A stretch of 64,000 bases of DNA from Paracoccus sp. MKU1. GTDB lineage: Bacteria; Pseudomonadota; Alphaproteobacteria; Rhodobacterales; Rhodobacteraceae. A program made the translations under genes and the position numbers. Positions 56,058 to 64,000 of this stretch are shown one piece after another. The notes under the pieces are model-generated. The model saw only the letters and a list, made by a program, of their open reading frames with translations, did not search any database and was not told where the DNA came from. The stretch's first letter is position 1. Each line of letters starts with the position of its first letter. The stretch spans positions 124,001 to 188,000 of the forward strand of contig NZ_LLWQ01000193.1 of the NCBI RefSeq assembly GCF_001447385.1, given 5' to 3'.

Positions 56058-57221
56058 ATGACCATGCCGCCTCCCGCGCCGGCGAAACGCCCCGCCTCGC
56101 CCGTGGCGGCGCAGGACTGGGCGCTTTGCATCTCGACCTATAACCGCGGCAAGGTGCTGTGCGATTGCGTGCGCGCCGCCCTGGCCTCGACCGAACCGCC
56201 GGCGGAAATCGTCATCGCCGATGCCAGCGCCGACTGGACCCGGAACCGCGCAGGCGTCGAGGCGGTGATTGCCGAGATGGGCGGCTGTCCGCTGACCTAT
56301 GTGCCCGCCCTGCGCAAGTCACTGACCGTGCAACGCAACCAGGCCATCGCTCTGGCACGGGCCGACATCCTGTTCATGATCGACGACGATGCGCTGCTGC
56401 ATGCCGATTGCGCCGCGCGGATCATGGCACATTACCGCGCCGATGCCCAAGGCCGAATCGTTGCCATCTCGGCCCGCAATACGCCGCTGGCCGGCGTGGC
56501 GACCAGCGATGAGCGCAAGCAGACCAATCGCGCCGGCCGGCTGGTGGCCGGGCGGGCGAGGCCGGTGCAGCGCGGCATCGACTTTGCCCTGCACCACCTG
56601 CTGATGATCCCGGCCGAGCAGCGTTTCCTGGGCTATGATCGCCCCGAACGGCGCTGGCAGGGCAATACCGCGCTGCCCGAAGGGCTGTTTCGCGTCGATT
56701 TCATCGTCGGCTTCGCCCTGACCCTGCGCCGCCATCTGGCGCTGCGCGAGCCCTTCGACGAGGGGTTGGTCGGCAGTTCGATCGCCGAGGATCTGGATGC
56801 CAGCTATCGCTTTGGTCGCCACGGCATCCTGGCCATCGCGCCGGACGCGCATATCCATCATCTCGAGGCGGCGGCCGGCCGCGACCGGCGCCGGATCAAC
56901 ACCGCGCTGGCACTGCTCAACATCGCCTATTTCGTCCGCCGCAATTCCGAGCGGCAGGGCCGCGACCTGGCCCGCTATGCGCTGTGGTATCTGCGCATGG
57001 TGCTGGCCGAGCTGCCCAAGGACATCGCCGGCGGCCGCTGGGATCTGCCGCAATTCCGCGGCGCCCTGCTGGCCGGCCGCAACCTGCCCGCCCTGCTGCG
57101 GCAGCCGCGCGCCGGGCTGCCGGCATGGTATCAGGATCTTCAGACCAAGCTCATGACCGGGGCTCATCCCGGGCGTGGCCAGAACAATGCGACCGCCCCT
57201 GATCAAGGCGCGAACGGATAA
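56058..57221 (+). CDS. family 2-like glycosyltransferase inserted in the suc operon
   Basis: A 387-residue cytosolic protein with a GT-A fold: WALCISTYNRGKVLCDCVRA near 24-43, SLTVQRNQAIALARADILFM near 88, metal-binding MIDDDALLHAD near 107, and VGSSIAEDLDASYRFGRHG near 238 with the acidic motif of inverting family 2 enzymes. The donor and acceptor are unknown; such enzymes usually build surface polysaccharide or modify proteins. It has no membrane segment. It has no metabolic link to its neighbours sucD and sucA, and no compositional sign of recent transfer is evident to the eye. Confidence 0.82.
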   Translation: MTMPPPAPAKRPASPVAAQDWALCISTYNRGKVLCDCVRAALASTEPPAEIVIADASADWTRNRAGVEAVIAEMGGCPLTYVPALRKSLTVQRNQAIALARADILFMIDDDALLHADCAARIMAHYRADAQGRIVAISARNTPLAGVATSDERKQTNRAGRLVAGRARPVQRGIDFALHHLLMIPAEQRFLGYDRPERRWQGNTALPEGLFRVDFIVGFALTLRRHLALREPFDEGLVGSSIAEDLDASYRFGRHGILAIAPDAHIHHLEAAAGRDRRRINTALALLNIAYFVRRNSERQGRDLARYALWYLRMVLAELPKDIAGGRWDLPQFRGALLAGRNLPALLRQPRAGLPAWYQDLQTKLMTGAHPGRGQNNATAPDQGANG

Positions 57222-57242
57222 GGATTTCCCGGAGGCAAGCCA

Positions 57243-60209
57243 ATGAACGATCAATCCCCCAACTCGGCCTTCCACGATTCAAGCTTCCTGCAAGGCCATA
57301 ACGCGGCCTATGTCGAGCAGCTCTATGGCCAATGGGCCCAGAACCCTGCGGCGGTCGATCAGGCGTGGGACGCCTTCTTCCGCAGCCTCGGCGACGAAGA
57401 AGCCGTGGTCACCCGCGAGGCCAAGGGTGCCAGCTGGCAGCGCGCCGACTGGCCGCCGCTGCCCGCGGACGACACCACCGCCGCGCTGACGGGCGAATGG
57501 CCGATGCTGCCCAAGTCCGAGGCCAAGGCGGCGCTGGACAAGATCGCCGCCAAGGCCGGTGAGAAGGGCGTGAACCTGACGGACGAGCAGCTCAAGCGCG
57601 CCGTGCTGGACAGCGTCCGTGCCATCATGCTGATCCGCGCCTTCCGCATCCGCGGCCATCTGCATGCCGACCTGGACCCGCTGGGCATGCGCGACATTCC
57701 CGACCATGGCGAGTTGAAGCCGGAAACCTATGGTTTCACCGCCGCCGATCTGGACCGGCCGATCTTCATCGACAACGTGCTCGGCCTGCAAATCGCCACG
57801 ATCCGCCAGATCGTGGACCTGATGAGCCGCACCTATTGCGGCACCTTCGCGCTGCAATTCATGCATATCTCGAACCCCGAGGAAGCCGCCTGGCTCAAGG
57901 AGCGGATCGAAGGCTACGGCAAGGAGATCGCCTTCACCCGCGAGGGACGCCGCGCCATCCTCAACAAGCTGGTCGAGGCCGAGGGCTTCGAAAAGTTCCT
58001 GCATGTCAAATACATGGGCACCAAGCGCTTCGGCCTTGACGGCGGCGAGGCGCTGATCCCGGCCATGGAGCAGATCATCAAGCGCGGCGGCGCGCTTGGC
58101 GTCAAGGACGTGGTGATCGGCATGCCGCATCGCGGCCGCCTGTCGGTGCTGGCCAATGTCATGGGCAAGCCCTACCGCGCCATCTTCCACGAATTCCAGG
58201 GCGGCAGCTACAAGCCTGACGACGTGGACGGCTCGGGCGACGTGAAATATCACCTCGGCGCCTCTTCGGACCGCACCTTCGACGACAATACCGTGCACCT
58301 GTCGCTGACCGCGAACCCCTCGCACCTGGAAGCCGTGAACCCGGTGGTGCTGGGCAAGGTCCGCGCCAAGCAGGACCAGCTTTCCGACCAGACCCACCGC
58401 ACGGCGGTGCTGCCGATCCTGCTGCATGGCGACGCGGCCTTCGCCGGCCAGGGCATCGTGGCGGAATGCTTCCAGCTGTCCGGCATTCGCGGCCACCGCA
58501 CCGGCGGCACCATCCATATCGTGGTGAACAACCAGATCGGCTTCACCACGGCGCCGCATTTCAGCCGCACCTCGCCCTATCCGACCGACATCGCGCTGAT
58601 GGTCGAGGCGCCGATCTTCCACGTCAACGGCGACGACCCCGAGGCGGTGGTGCATGCCGCCCGCGTGGCGACCGAGTTCCGGCAGAAGTTCCACAAGGAC
58701 GTGGTCATCGACATCTTCTGCTATCGCCGCTTCGGCCATAACGAGGGCGACGAGCCCATGTTCACCAACCCGGCGATGTACAAGGCGATCAAGGGCCACA
58801 AGACCACGCTGCAGCTCTATACCGACCGCCTGGTCGCCGACGGCCTGGTGCCCGAGGGCGAGATCGAGGAGATGAAGGCCGCCTTCCAGTCGCATCTGAA
58901 CGAGGAGTTCGAGATCGGCAAGAACTTCAAGCCGAACAAGGCGGACTGGCTGGACGGCAAATGGTCGGGCATCGAGGCCGAACATGCCGAGGAGAACCTG
59001 GGCCAGACCGGCATCTCGGCCGAGACCATGGCCGAGATCGGCGGCGCGCTGACCCGGGTGCCCGAGGGCTTCGACCTGCACAAGACCGTGGGCCGGCTGC
59101 TGGAATCCAAGAAGCAGATGTTCGAGACCGGCAAGGGCTTCGACTGGGCCACGGGCGAGGCGCTGGCCTTCGGCTCGCTGCTGCTGGAGGGGCATCCCGT
59201 GCGGCTGGCCGGCCAGGATTCGACGCGCGGCACCTTCTCGCAGCGCCATTCCGCCTTCATCGACCAGACCACCGAGGAGCGCCATTACCCGCTGAACCAC
59301 ATCCGCGGCGGACAGGCGCGCTACGAGGTCATCGACTCGATGCTGTCGGAATATGCGGTGCTGGGCTTCGAATACGGCTATTCGCTGGCCGAGCCGAACA
59401 GCCTGGTCATGTGGGAGGCTCAGTTCGGCGATTTCGCCAACGGCGCCCAGATCATGTTCGACCAGTTCATCACCTCGGGCGAAAAGAAATGGCTGCGCAT
59501 GTCGGGCCTCGTCATGCTGATGCCGCATGGCTATGAGGGCCAGGGCCCCGAGCACAGCTCGGCCCGGCTGGAACGCTGGCTGCAAATGTGCGCCGAGGAC
59601 AACTGGATCGTGGCGAACTGCACCACGCCGGCGAACTATTTCCACATCCTGCGCCGACAGCTGAAGCGGCCCTTCCGCAAGCCGCTGGTGCTGATGACGC
59701 CGAAATCGCTGCTGCGCCACCCGCTGGCGGTGTCCACGGCGGATGAGTTCCTGGCCGGCTCGACCTTCAACCGGGTGCTGGTGGACGATGCCGACCGCGG
59801 CAAGTCCGAGTTCAAGCTGGCCCCGGACGACAAGATCCGCCGTGTGGTGGTCTGCTCGGGCAAGGTCTATTACGACCTCGCGCAGGCCCGCGACGCGGCC
59901 GGCGCCGACGATGTCTATATCCTGCGGCTGGAGCAGTTCTATCCCTTCCCGGCCCAGACCATGTCCAAGGAGCTGGAACGCTTCAAGGACGCCGAGATCG
60001 TCTGGTGCCAGGAGGAACCCAAGAACCAGGGCGGCTGGACCTTCGTCGAGCCCAATATCGAGTGGGTGCTGTCGCGCATCGGCGCCAAGCATGCCCGGGC
60101 GCGCTATGTCGGCCGCCATGCCGCGGCCTCGCCGGCCACCGGGCTTGCCTCGCGCCACAAGGCCGAGCAGGAGGCCCTGGTCCACGAAGCCATCACCATC
60201 GGGGCCTGA
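57243..60209 (+). CDS. sucA: 2-oxoglutarate dehydrogenase E1 component
   Basis: Thiamin-diphosphate enzyme that decarboxylates 2-oxoglutarate and passes succinyl groups to the E2 lipoyl arm. It has 988 residues, normal for the family: [17 protein letters not shown] near 16 (E2-binding start), [13 protein letters not shown] near 138, [20 protein letters not shown] near 291, [20 protein letters not shown] near 396, [14 protein letters not shown] near 427 and [20 protein letters not shown] near 758. Starts at ATG 57243, 21 bases after the glycosyltransferase stop. One base separates its stop from sucB. Confidence 0.98.
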   Translation: MNDQSPNSAFHDSSFLQGHNAAYVEQLYGQWAQNPAAVDQAWDAFFRSLGDEEAVVTREAKGASWQRADWPPLPADDTTAALTGEWPMLPKSEAKAALDKIAAKAGEKGVNLTDEQLKRAVLDSVRAIMLIRAFRIRGHLHADLDPLGMRDIPDHGELKPETYGFTAADLDRPIFIDNVLGLQIATIRQIVDLMSRTYCGTFALQFMHISNPEEAAWLKERIEGYGKEIAFTREGRRAILNKLVEAEGFEKFLHVKYMGTKRFGLDGGEALIPAMEQIIKRGGALGVKDVVIGMPHRGRLSVLANVMGKPYRAIFHEFQGGSYKPDDVDGSGDVKYHLGASSDRTFDDNTVHLSLTANPSHLEAVNPVVLGKVRAKQDQLSDQTHRTAVLPILLHGDAAFAGQGIVAECFQLSGIRGHRTGGTIHIVVNNQIGFTTAPHFSRTSPYPTDIALMVEAPIFHVNGDDPEAVVHAARVATEFRQKFHKDVVIDIFCYRRFGHNEGDEPMFTNPAMYKAIKGHKTTLQLYTDRLVADGLVPEGEIEEMKAAFQSHLNEEFEIGKNFKPNKADWLDGKWSGIEAEHAEENLGQTGISAETMAEIGGALTRVPEGFDLHKTVGRLLESKKQMFETGKGFDWATGEALAFGSLLLEGHPVRLAGQDSTRGTFSQRHSAFIDQTTEERHYPLNHIRGGQARYEVIDSMLSEYAVLGFEYGYSLAEPNSLVMWEAQFGDFANGAQIMFDQFITSGEKKWLRMSGLVMLMPHGYEGQGPEHSSARLERWLQMCAEDNWIVANCTTPANYFHILRRQLKRPFRKPLVLMTPKSLLRHPLAVSTADEFLAGSTFNRVLVDDADRGKSEFKLAPDDKIRRVVVCSGKVYYDLAQARDAAGADDVYILRLEQFYPFPAQTMSKELERFKDAEIVWCQEEPKNQGGWTFVEPNIEWVLSRIGAKHARARYVGRHAAASPATGLASRHKAEQEALVHEAITIGA

Positions 60210-60210
60210 C

Positions 60211-61773
60211 ATGGCAGTGGAACTACGCGTCCCCACGCTTGGGGAATCGGTATCCGAGGCGACGGTGGCCACCTGGTTCAAGAAACCGGGCGACCGCGTC
60301 GCCGTGGATGAAATGCTATGCGAGCTGGAAACCGACAAGGTGACGGTCGAGGTGCCCTCGCCCGTCGCCGGCAAGCTGGCCGAGATCGTCGCGCCCGAAG
60401 GCACGGTGGTCGCGCCCAATGCGCTGCTCGCACAGATCATGGAACAGGGCGATGCCGGCCCGGAAGAAATGTTGCCCAAGGCTGATGCGGGCACGAAGGC
60501 TCAGGAAGGACAGAGAAAGATGAGCGGAAAATCCGTCGATGTGATGGTGCCCACCCTGGGCGAAAGCGTGACCGAAGCCACGGTGGCGACCTGGTTCAAG
60601 AAGGTCGGCGACGCGGTCGCGCAGGACGAGATGCTGTGCGAGCTGGAAACCGACAAGGTCTCGGTCGAGGTCCCTGCCCCCGCCGCCGGCGTGTTGGCCG
60701 AGATCCTCGCCCCCGAGGGCGCGACGGTCGAGGCCAGCGCCCGGCTGGCCATCATCACCGAGGGCGCGGTCGCTGCCGCGGCCGCACCGAAGGCCGAGGC
60801 CCCTGCTGCCGCCGCGGCCGCCGTGCAATCGCCCGGCGCCGGCCCGGAAACGCCCGCGCCCCGCAAGGATGTCGAGGACGCGCCCTCGGCCAAGAAGGCC
60901 ATGGCCGAGGCCGGCGTCAGCCGCGACGCCGTCACCGGCACCGGCCGCGACGGCCGGGTGATGAAAGAGGACGTGGCCCGCGCCGCTTCCGGTGCCGCCG
61001 CGGCCCCGGCAGCCGCCTCGCCCGCCCCGGCCCCGGCCCAGGCGCCGCGCGCGCCGAGTTCCGCCGAGGACGCCGCCCGCGAGGAGCGGGTCAAGATGAC
61101 CCGGTTGCGCGCCACCATCGCCCGCCGGCTGAAGGATGCGCAGAACACCGCCGCGATGCTGACCACCTATAACGAGGTGGACATGAAGGGCATCATGGAC
61201 CTGCGCAACACCTACAAGGACCAGTTCGAGAAGAAGCACAAGGTCAAGCTGGGCTTCATGTCCTTCTTCGTGAAGGCCTGCTGCCACGCGCTGAAGGAAG
61301 TGCCCGAGGTCAATGCCGAGATCGACGGCGGCGACGTGGTCTACAAGAACTTCGTCCATATGGGCGTGGCGGTGGGCACGCCCAGCGGCCTGGTGGTGCC
61401 GGTGGTGCGCGACGCCGACCAGAAAAGCTTCGCCCGGATCGAGAAGGAGATCGCCGAGCTGGGCCTGCGCGCCCGCGACGGCAAGCTGACCATGGCGGAA
61501 ATGCAGGGCGGCACCTTCACCATCTCGAACGGCGGCGTCTATGGCTCGCTGATGTCCTCGCCGATCCTGAACCCGCCGCAATCGGGCATCCTGGGCATGC
61601 ACAAGATCCAGGACCGCCCGGTGGTGGTGGACGGTCAGATCGTCATCCGGCCGATGATGTATCTGGCGCTGAGCTACGACCACCGCATCGTGGACGGCAA
61701 GGGCGCCGTGACCTTCCTGGTCCGCGTCAAGGAGGCGCTGGAGGATCCGCGCCGCCTGCTGATGGATCTGTGA
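60211..61773 (+). CDS. sucB: 2-oxoglutarate dehydrogenase E2 component with two lipoyl domains
   Basis: Dihydrolipoyl succinyltransferase core of the complex. It has 520 residues, longer than the usual 400 or so, because it has two lipoyl domains in tandem: residues 1-77 (lipoyl Lys near 43 in [11 protein letters not shown]) and 108-182 (Lys near 149 in [11 protein letters not shown]). Then come an Ala/Pro linker, the E3-binding domain near 232-265 ([20 protein letters not shown]), and the catalytic domain with [13 protein letters not shown] near 490. An in-frame ATG at 60520, behind AAGGA, could start a 417-residue single-lipoyl form of standard size. Its upstream open frame inside sucA is not coding. 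Confidence 0.97.
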   Translation: MAVELRVPTLGESVSEATVATWFKKPGDRVAVDEMLCELETDKVTVEVPSPVAGKLAEIVAPEGTVVAPNALLAQIMEQGDAGPEEMLPKADAGTKAQEGQRKMSGKSVDVMVPTLGESVTEATVATWFKKVGDAVAQDEMLCELETDKVSVEVPAPAAGVLAEILAPEGATVEASARLAIITEGAVAAAAAPKAEAPAAAAAAVQSPGAGPETPAPRKDVEDAPSAKKAMAEAGVSRDAVTGTGRDGRVMKEDVARAASGAAAAPAAASPAPAPAQAPRAPSSAEDAAREERVKMTRLRATIARRLKDAQNTAAMLTTYNEVDMKGIMDLRNTYKDQFEKKHKVKLGFMSFFVKACCHALKEVPEVNAEIDGGDVVYKNFVHMGVAVGTPSGLVVPVVRDADQKSFARIEKEIAELGLRARDGKLTMAEMQGGTFTISNGGVYGSLMSSPILNPPQSGILGMHKIQDRPVVVDGQIVIRPMMYLALSYDHRIVDGKGAVTFLVRVKEALEDPRRLLMDL

Positions 61774-61782
61774 TCCTGCCTG

Positions 61783-61805
61783 CGGGGGCGGCAGGCCCGC
61801 CCCCG
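61783..61805 (+). other. strong hairpin after sucB
   Basis: Nine-bp perfect stem CGGGGGCGG/CCGCCCCCG with a five-base loop, 10 bases after the sucB stop. No T-run follows, so it is more likely an RNA-stability or partial-attenuation structure within the operon than a full terminator. Confidence 0.5.
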
Positions 61806-61913
61806 GTCCGCCACAGGCGCCGCGCAACTCTTTCCGGCCAGTTCCGTTGACCCGCACGGGGCCGCTTGCCGCTCATCCCGACGGGAAGCCGGGCCGAAAC
61901 AGAGGAGTGTCCC

Positions 61914-62171
61914 ATGACCCAGATGATCGCCCATTACAGCATCGCCGATTACGCCCGCTTCCGCACCGCCTTCGACGCGGATGCCGAGGATCGCGGCAAT
62001 AACGGCCTGTCGCTCTTGCAATTGTGGCGCGAGAACGACCAGAGCGCCTGGGCGCTGTTCCAGGTGGGCGACGCGGCGGCGGCCAAGGCTTACCTGGACG
62101 GGGCGGCAGGGGTGTTCAACAGCCAGGCAGGCGTCTCGGCCACCGCCTTCCATTTCGTCGAGACCGCCTGA
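61914..62171 (+). CDS. small soluble protein between sucB and lpd, function unknown
   Basis: An 85-residue protein, MTQMIAHYSIADYARFRTAF, ending SVSATAFHFVETA-like (actual: GVSATAFHFVETA). The alternating pattern and HY-x-x-DYARFR start resemble small dimeric alpha/beta-barrel proteins, but I cannot assign a family with confidence. ATG 61914 follows GAGGAG. Its stop overlaps the start of the MAPEG gene (TGATG), so they are translated together. Confidence 0.7.
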   Translation: MTQMIAHYSIADYARFRTAFDADAEDRGNNGLSLLQLWRENDQSAWALFQVGDAAAAKAYLDGAAGVFNSQAGVSATAFHFVETA

Positions 62172-62563
62172 TGGCCGCCGAGACCACCGCCCTCGCCCTG
62201 GCCGCGCTGCTGCAAGCCGTGCAGATCGGCCTGGCCGCCGCCTCGATGAACCGCGACGTCGGCGCGAAATGGAACGCCAGCCCGCGCGACCGCCAGCCGG
62301 AATTCTCGGTCCTGACCGGCCGGCTGCGCCGCGCGGTGGACAACCATTTCGAGGGGCTGATCCTGTTCACCATCGCCGTCGTGCTGGTGGTGCTCTCGGA
62401 TGCCGGCTCGGCCCTGACCGTGCTGTGCGCCTGGAGCTATCTGCTGGCGCGGCTGATCTATATTCCCGCCTATGCCTTTGGCTGGTCGCCCTGGCGCTCG
62501 GCCATCTGGGCGGTGGGGTTCGTCGCCACGCTGGTGATGATCCTGACCACATTATTCACCTGA
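62171..62563 (+). CDS. MAPEG-family membrane protein
   Basis: A 130-residue inner-membrane protein with four helices. RRAVDNHFEGLILFTIAVVL near 52-71 and YLLARLIYIPAYAFGWSPWR near 89-108 are the signatures of the MAPEG family (eicosanoid and glutathione-metabolism membrane proteins; bacterial members mostly uncharacterised). It lies between the 85-residue gene and lpd, co-directional with the suc genes. Confidence 0.85.
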   Translation: MAAETTALALAALLQAVQIGLAAASMNRDVGAKWNASPRDRQPEFSVLTGRLRRAVDNHFEGLILFTIAVVLVVLSDAGSALTVLCAWSYLLARLIYIPAYAFGWSPWRSAIWAVGFVATLVMILTTLFT

Positions 62564-62613
62564 ATCGAACGTTCGGCACCGCGAAAGGCGCCGCGAACTG
62601 CAAGGAGACCTGA

Positions 62614-64000
62614 ATGTCCACCTATGACCTGATCGTGATCGGCGCCGGTCCCGGCGGCTATGTCTGCGCGATCCGCGCCGCCCAGCTGGGCCTGAAGGTC
62701 GCCTGCGTCGAGGGTCGCGAGACGCTGGGCGGGACCTGCCTGAACGTCGGCTGCATCCCCTCGAAGGCGCTGCTGCACGCCAGCCACATGCTGCACGAGA
62801 CGCATGAGAACTTCGAGAAGATGGGCCTGATCGGCGCCGCGCCCAAGGTCGACTGGCAGAAGATGCAGGGCTACAAGGCCGAGACGGTCGGCGGCAACAC
62901 CAAGGGCATCGAGTTCCTGTTCAAGAAGAACAAGATCGACTGGCTCAAGGGCTGGGCCGAGATCGAGGGCGCGGGCCGGGTCAAGGTCGGCGACACCACC
63001 CATGAGACGAAGAACATCGTCATCGCCACCGGCTCGGAACCGGCCAGCCTGAAGGGGGTCGAGGTCGACAATGCCGCCGGCGTGGTGGTCGATTCGACCG
63101 GGGCGCTGTCGCTGCCGAAGATCCCCAAGTCGATGGTGGTGATCGGCGCCGGGGTCATCGGGCTGGAGCTGGGCTCGGTCTATGCACGCCTCGGCGCCCA
63201 GGTGACGGTGGTCGAATTCCTGGACGCCATCACTCCCGGCATGGACGGCGAGGTGCAGAAGCAGTTCCAGCGGATCCTGGCGAAACAGGGGCTGAAATTC
63301 GTCCTGGGCGCCGCCGTGCAGGAAGTCGAGGTCGAGAAGGGCAAGGCCGAGGTCAAATACAAGCTGCGCAAGGACGACAGCGCGCATGAGATCGAGGCGG
63401 AATGCGTGCTGGTCGCCACCGGCCGCCGCCCCTATATCGTCGGGCTGGGTCTGGACAAGATCGGCGTCGCGCTGACCGATCGCGGCTTCGTCCAGATCGA
63501 CGAACACTGGCAGACCAGCGTCAAGGGCATCTACGCCATCGGCGACGCGGTGCCGGGCCCGATGCTGGCCCACAAGGCCGAGGACGAGGGCATGGCGGTG
63601 GCCGAGGTCATCGCCGGCAAGCATGGCCATGTGAACTACGACGTGATCCCCGGCGTGATCTATACCACGCCCGAGGTCGCCTCGGTCGGCCTGACCGAAG
63701 AGGCCGCGAAGGAAAGCGGCCGCAAGGTCAAGGTCGGCAAGTTCCCCTTCATGGGCAATGCCCGCGCCAAAGCGCTGTTCCAGGCCGAGGGCTTCGTCAA
63801 GCTGATCGCCGATGCCGAGACCGACCGGGTCCTGGGCTGCCACATCATCGGCCCGAATGCGGGCGAGATGATCCACGAGGTCTGCGTGGCGATGGAATTC
63901 GGCGCCTCGGCCCAGGACATCGCGCTGACCTGCCACGCCCATCCGACATGCTCGGAAGCGGTGCGCGAGGCGGCGCTGGCCTGCGGCGACGGGGCCATCC
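62614..64000 (+). CDS. lpd: dihydrolipoyl dehydrogenase (3' end outside window)
   Basis: FAD/NAD enzyme (E3) that re-oxidises the lipoyl arm. The 462 residues in the window cover almost the whole protein: FAD site [20 protein letters not shown], redox disulfide [17 protein letters not shown] near 40-56, NAD site [20 protein letters not shown] near 180, [20 protein letters not shown] near 312, and the active His-Glu in [14 protein letters not shown] near 443. Start ATG 62614 follows AAGGAGACC. Only the last few residues are missing. It is placed with sucAB, so it mainly serves 2-oxoglutarate dehydrogenase. Confidence 0.97.
   Translation, partial: MSTYDLIVIGAGPGGYVCAIRAAQLGLKVACVEGRETLGGTCLNVGCIPSKALLHASHMLHETHENFEKMGLIGAAPKVDWQKMQGYKAETVGGNTKGIEFLFKKNKIDWLKGWAEIEGAGRVKVGDTTHETKNIVIATGSEPASLKGVEVDNAAGVVVDSTGALSLPKIPKSMVVIGAGVIGLELGSVYARLGAQVTVVEFLDAITPGMDGEVQKQFQRILAKQGLKFVLGAAVQEVEVEKGKAEVKYKLRKDDSAHEIEAECVLVATGRRPYIVGLGLDKIGVALTDRGFVQIDEHWQTSVKGIYAIGDAVPGPMLAHKAEDEGMAVAEVIAGKHGHVNYDVIPGVIYTTPEVASVGLTEEAAKESGRKVKVGKFPFMGNARAKALFQAEGFVKLIADAETDRVLGCHIIGPNAGEMIHEVCVAMEFGASAQDIALTCHAHPTCSEAVREAALACGDGAI

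Noticed and set aside
59743-60210. 156-codon extension upstream of SucB.
   Set aside because: It lies inside sucA in another frame and is Ser/Arg-rich without family similarity.

Overview
The window looks like a piece of the chromosome of a GC-rich alphaproteobacterium of the Rhodobacteraceae, most likely Paracoccus or a close relative. The evidence is the CckA phosphorelay kinase, ethylmalonyl-CoA pathway genes (mch, mcl2), an sdhCDAB / mdh / sucCDAB / lpd block, a GTTC-N7-GTTC SOS box in front of recA, and a DUF1127 gene followed by CCUCCUCCC-loop small RNAs, an arrangement described in Rhodobacter sphaeroides. No rRNA, tRNA, CRISPR array, insertion sequence or prophage was recognised. Most long open frames opposite or out of frame with the genes listed here are GC-rich shadows and were left out.

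Layout. 1-8 kb: alaS (cut by the window edge), recA with its SOS box, a small sulfotransferase-like gene, cckA, an RsmB-family rRNA methyltransferase and a lytic-transglycosylase-like protein. 8-22 kb: an accessory secretion locus on the minus strand, with a 2060-residue RTX haem peroxidase, a type I secretion ABC exporter, an RTX/cadherin-like protein with one predicted membrane segment, and the HlyD adaptor. It is flanked by a LuxR-type response regulator and a NarX-like kinase that are convergent and overlap. 22-26 kb: guaB, a TehA/SLAC1-family membrane protein and a FadL-type porin. 26-36 kb: a compact division and cell-wall operon (mraZ-rsmH-ftsL-ftsI-murE-murF-mraY-murD). Its long leader holds three clusters of GGG repeats with about 10-bp spacing that look like MraZ operators.

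36-44 kb: mrp, then a DUF1127 gene followed by a 0.6-kb array of fourteen hairpins. Each hairpin loop carries a CUCC(UCC)UCCCU-type sequence that copies the anti-Shine-Dalgarno end of 16S rRNA. The hairpins pair up as seven cuckoo/CcsR-type small RNAs. Next come rlmJ, ampD, an excalibur-domain lipoprotein, gatA and gatC, a UPF0173 hydrolase, a DUF1989 protein and a 53-residue orphan.

44-64 kb: central carbon metabolism. The sdh operon carries two extra lipoprotein genes between sdhA and sdhB. It is followed by mch, a DUF1737 gene, an NnrU-family gene, mcl2 and a TauE-family permease, and then on the plus strand mdh and sucC-sucD-(glycosyltransferase)-sucA-sucB-(two small genes)-lpd. The sdh and suc promoter regions share the same two-part palindromic element, in the same orientation and with identical internal spacing, which suggests one regulator controls both. 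The sequences most worth following up are the seven-unit small-RNA array, this shared TCA element, the MraZ-type operator clusters and the peroxidase secretion locus.
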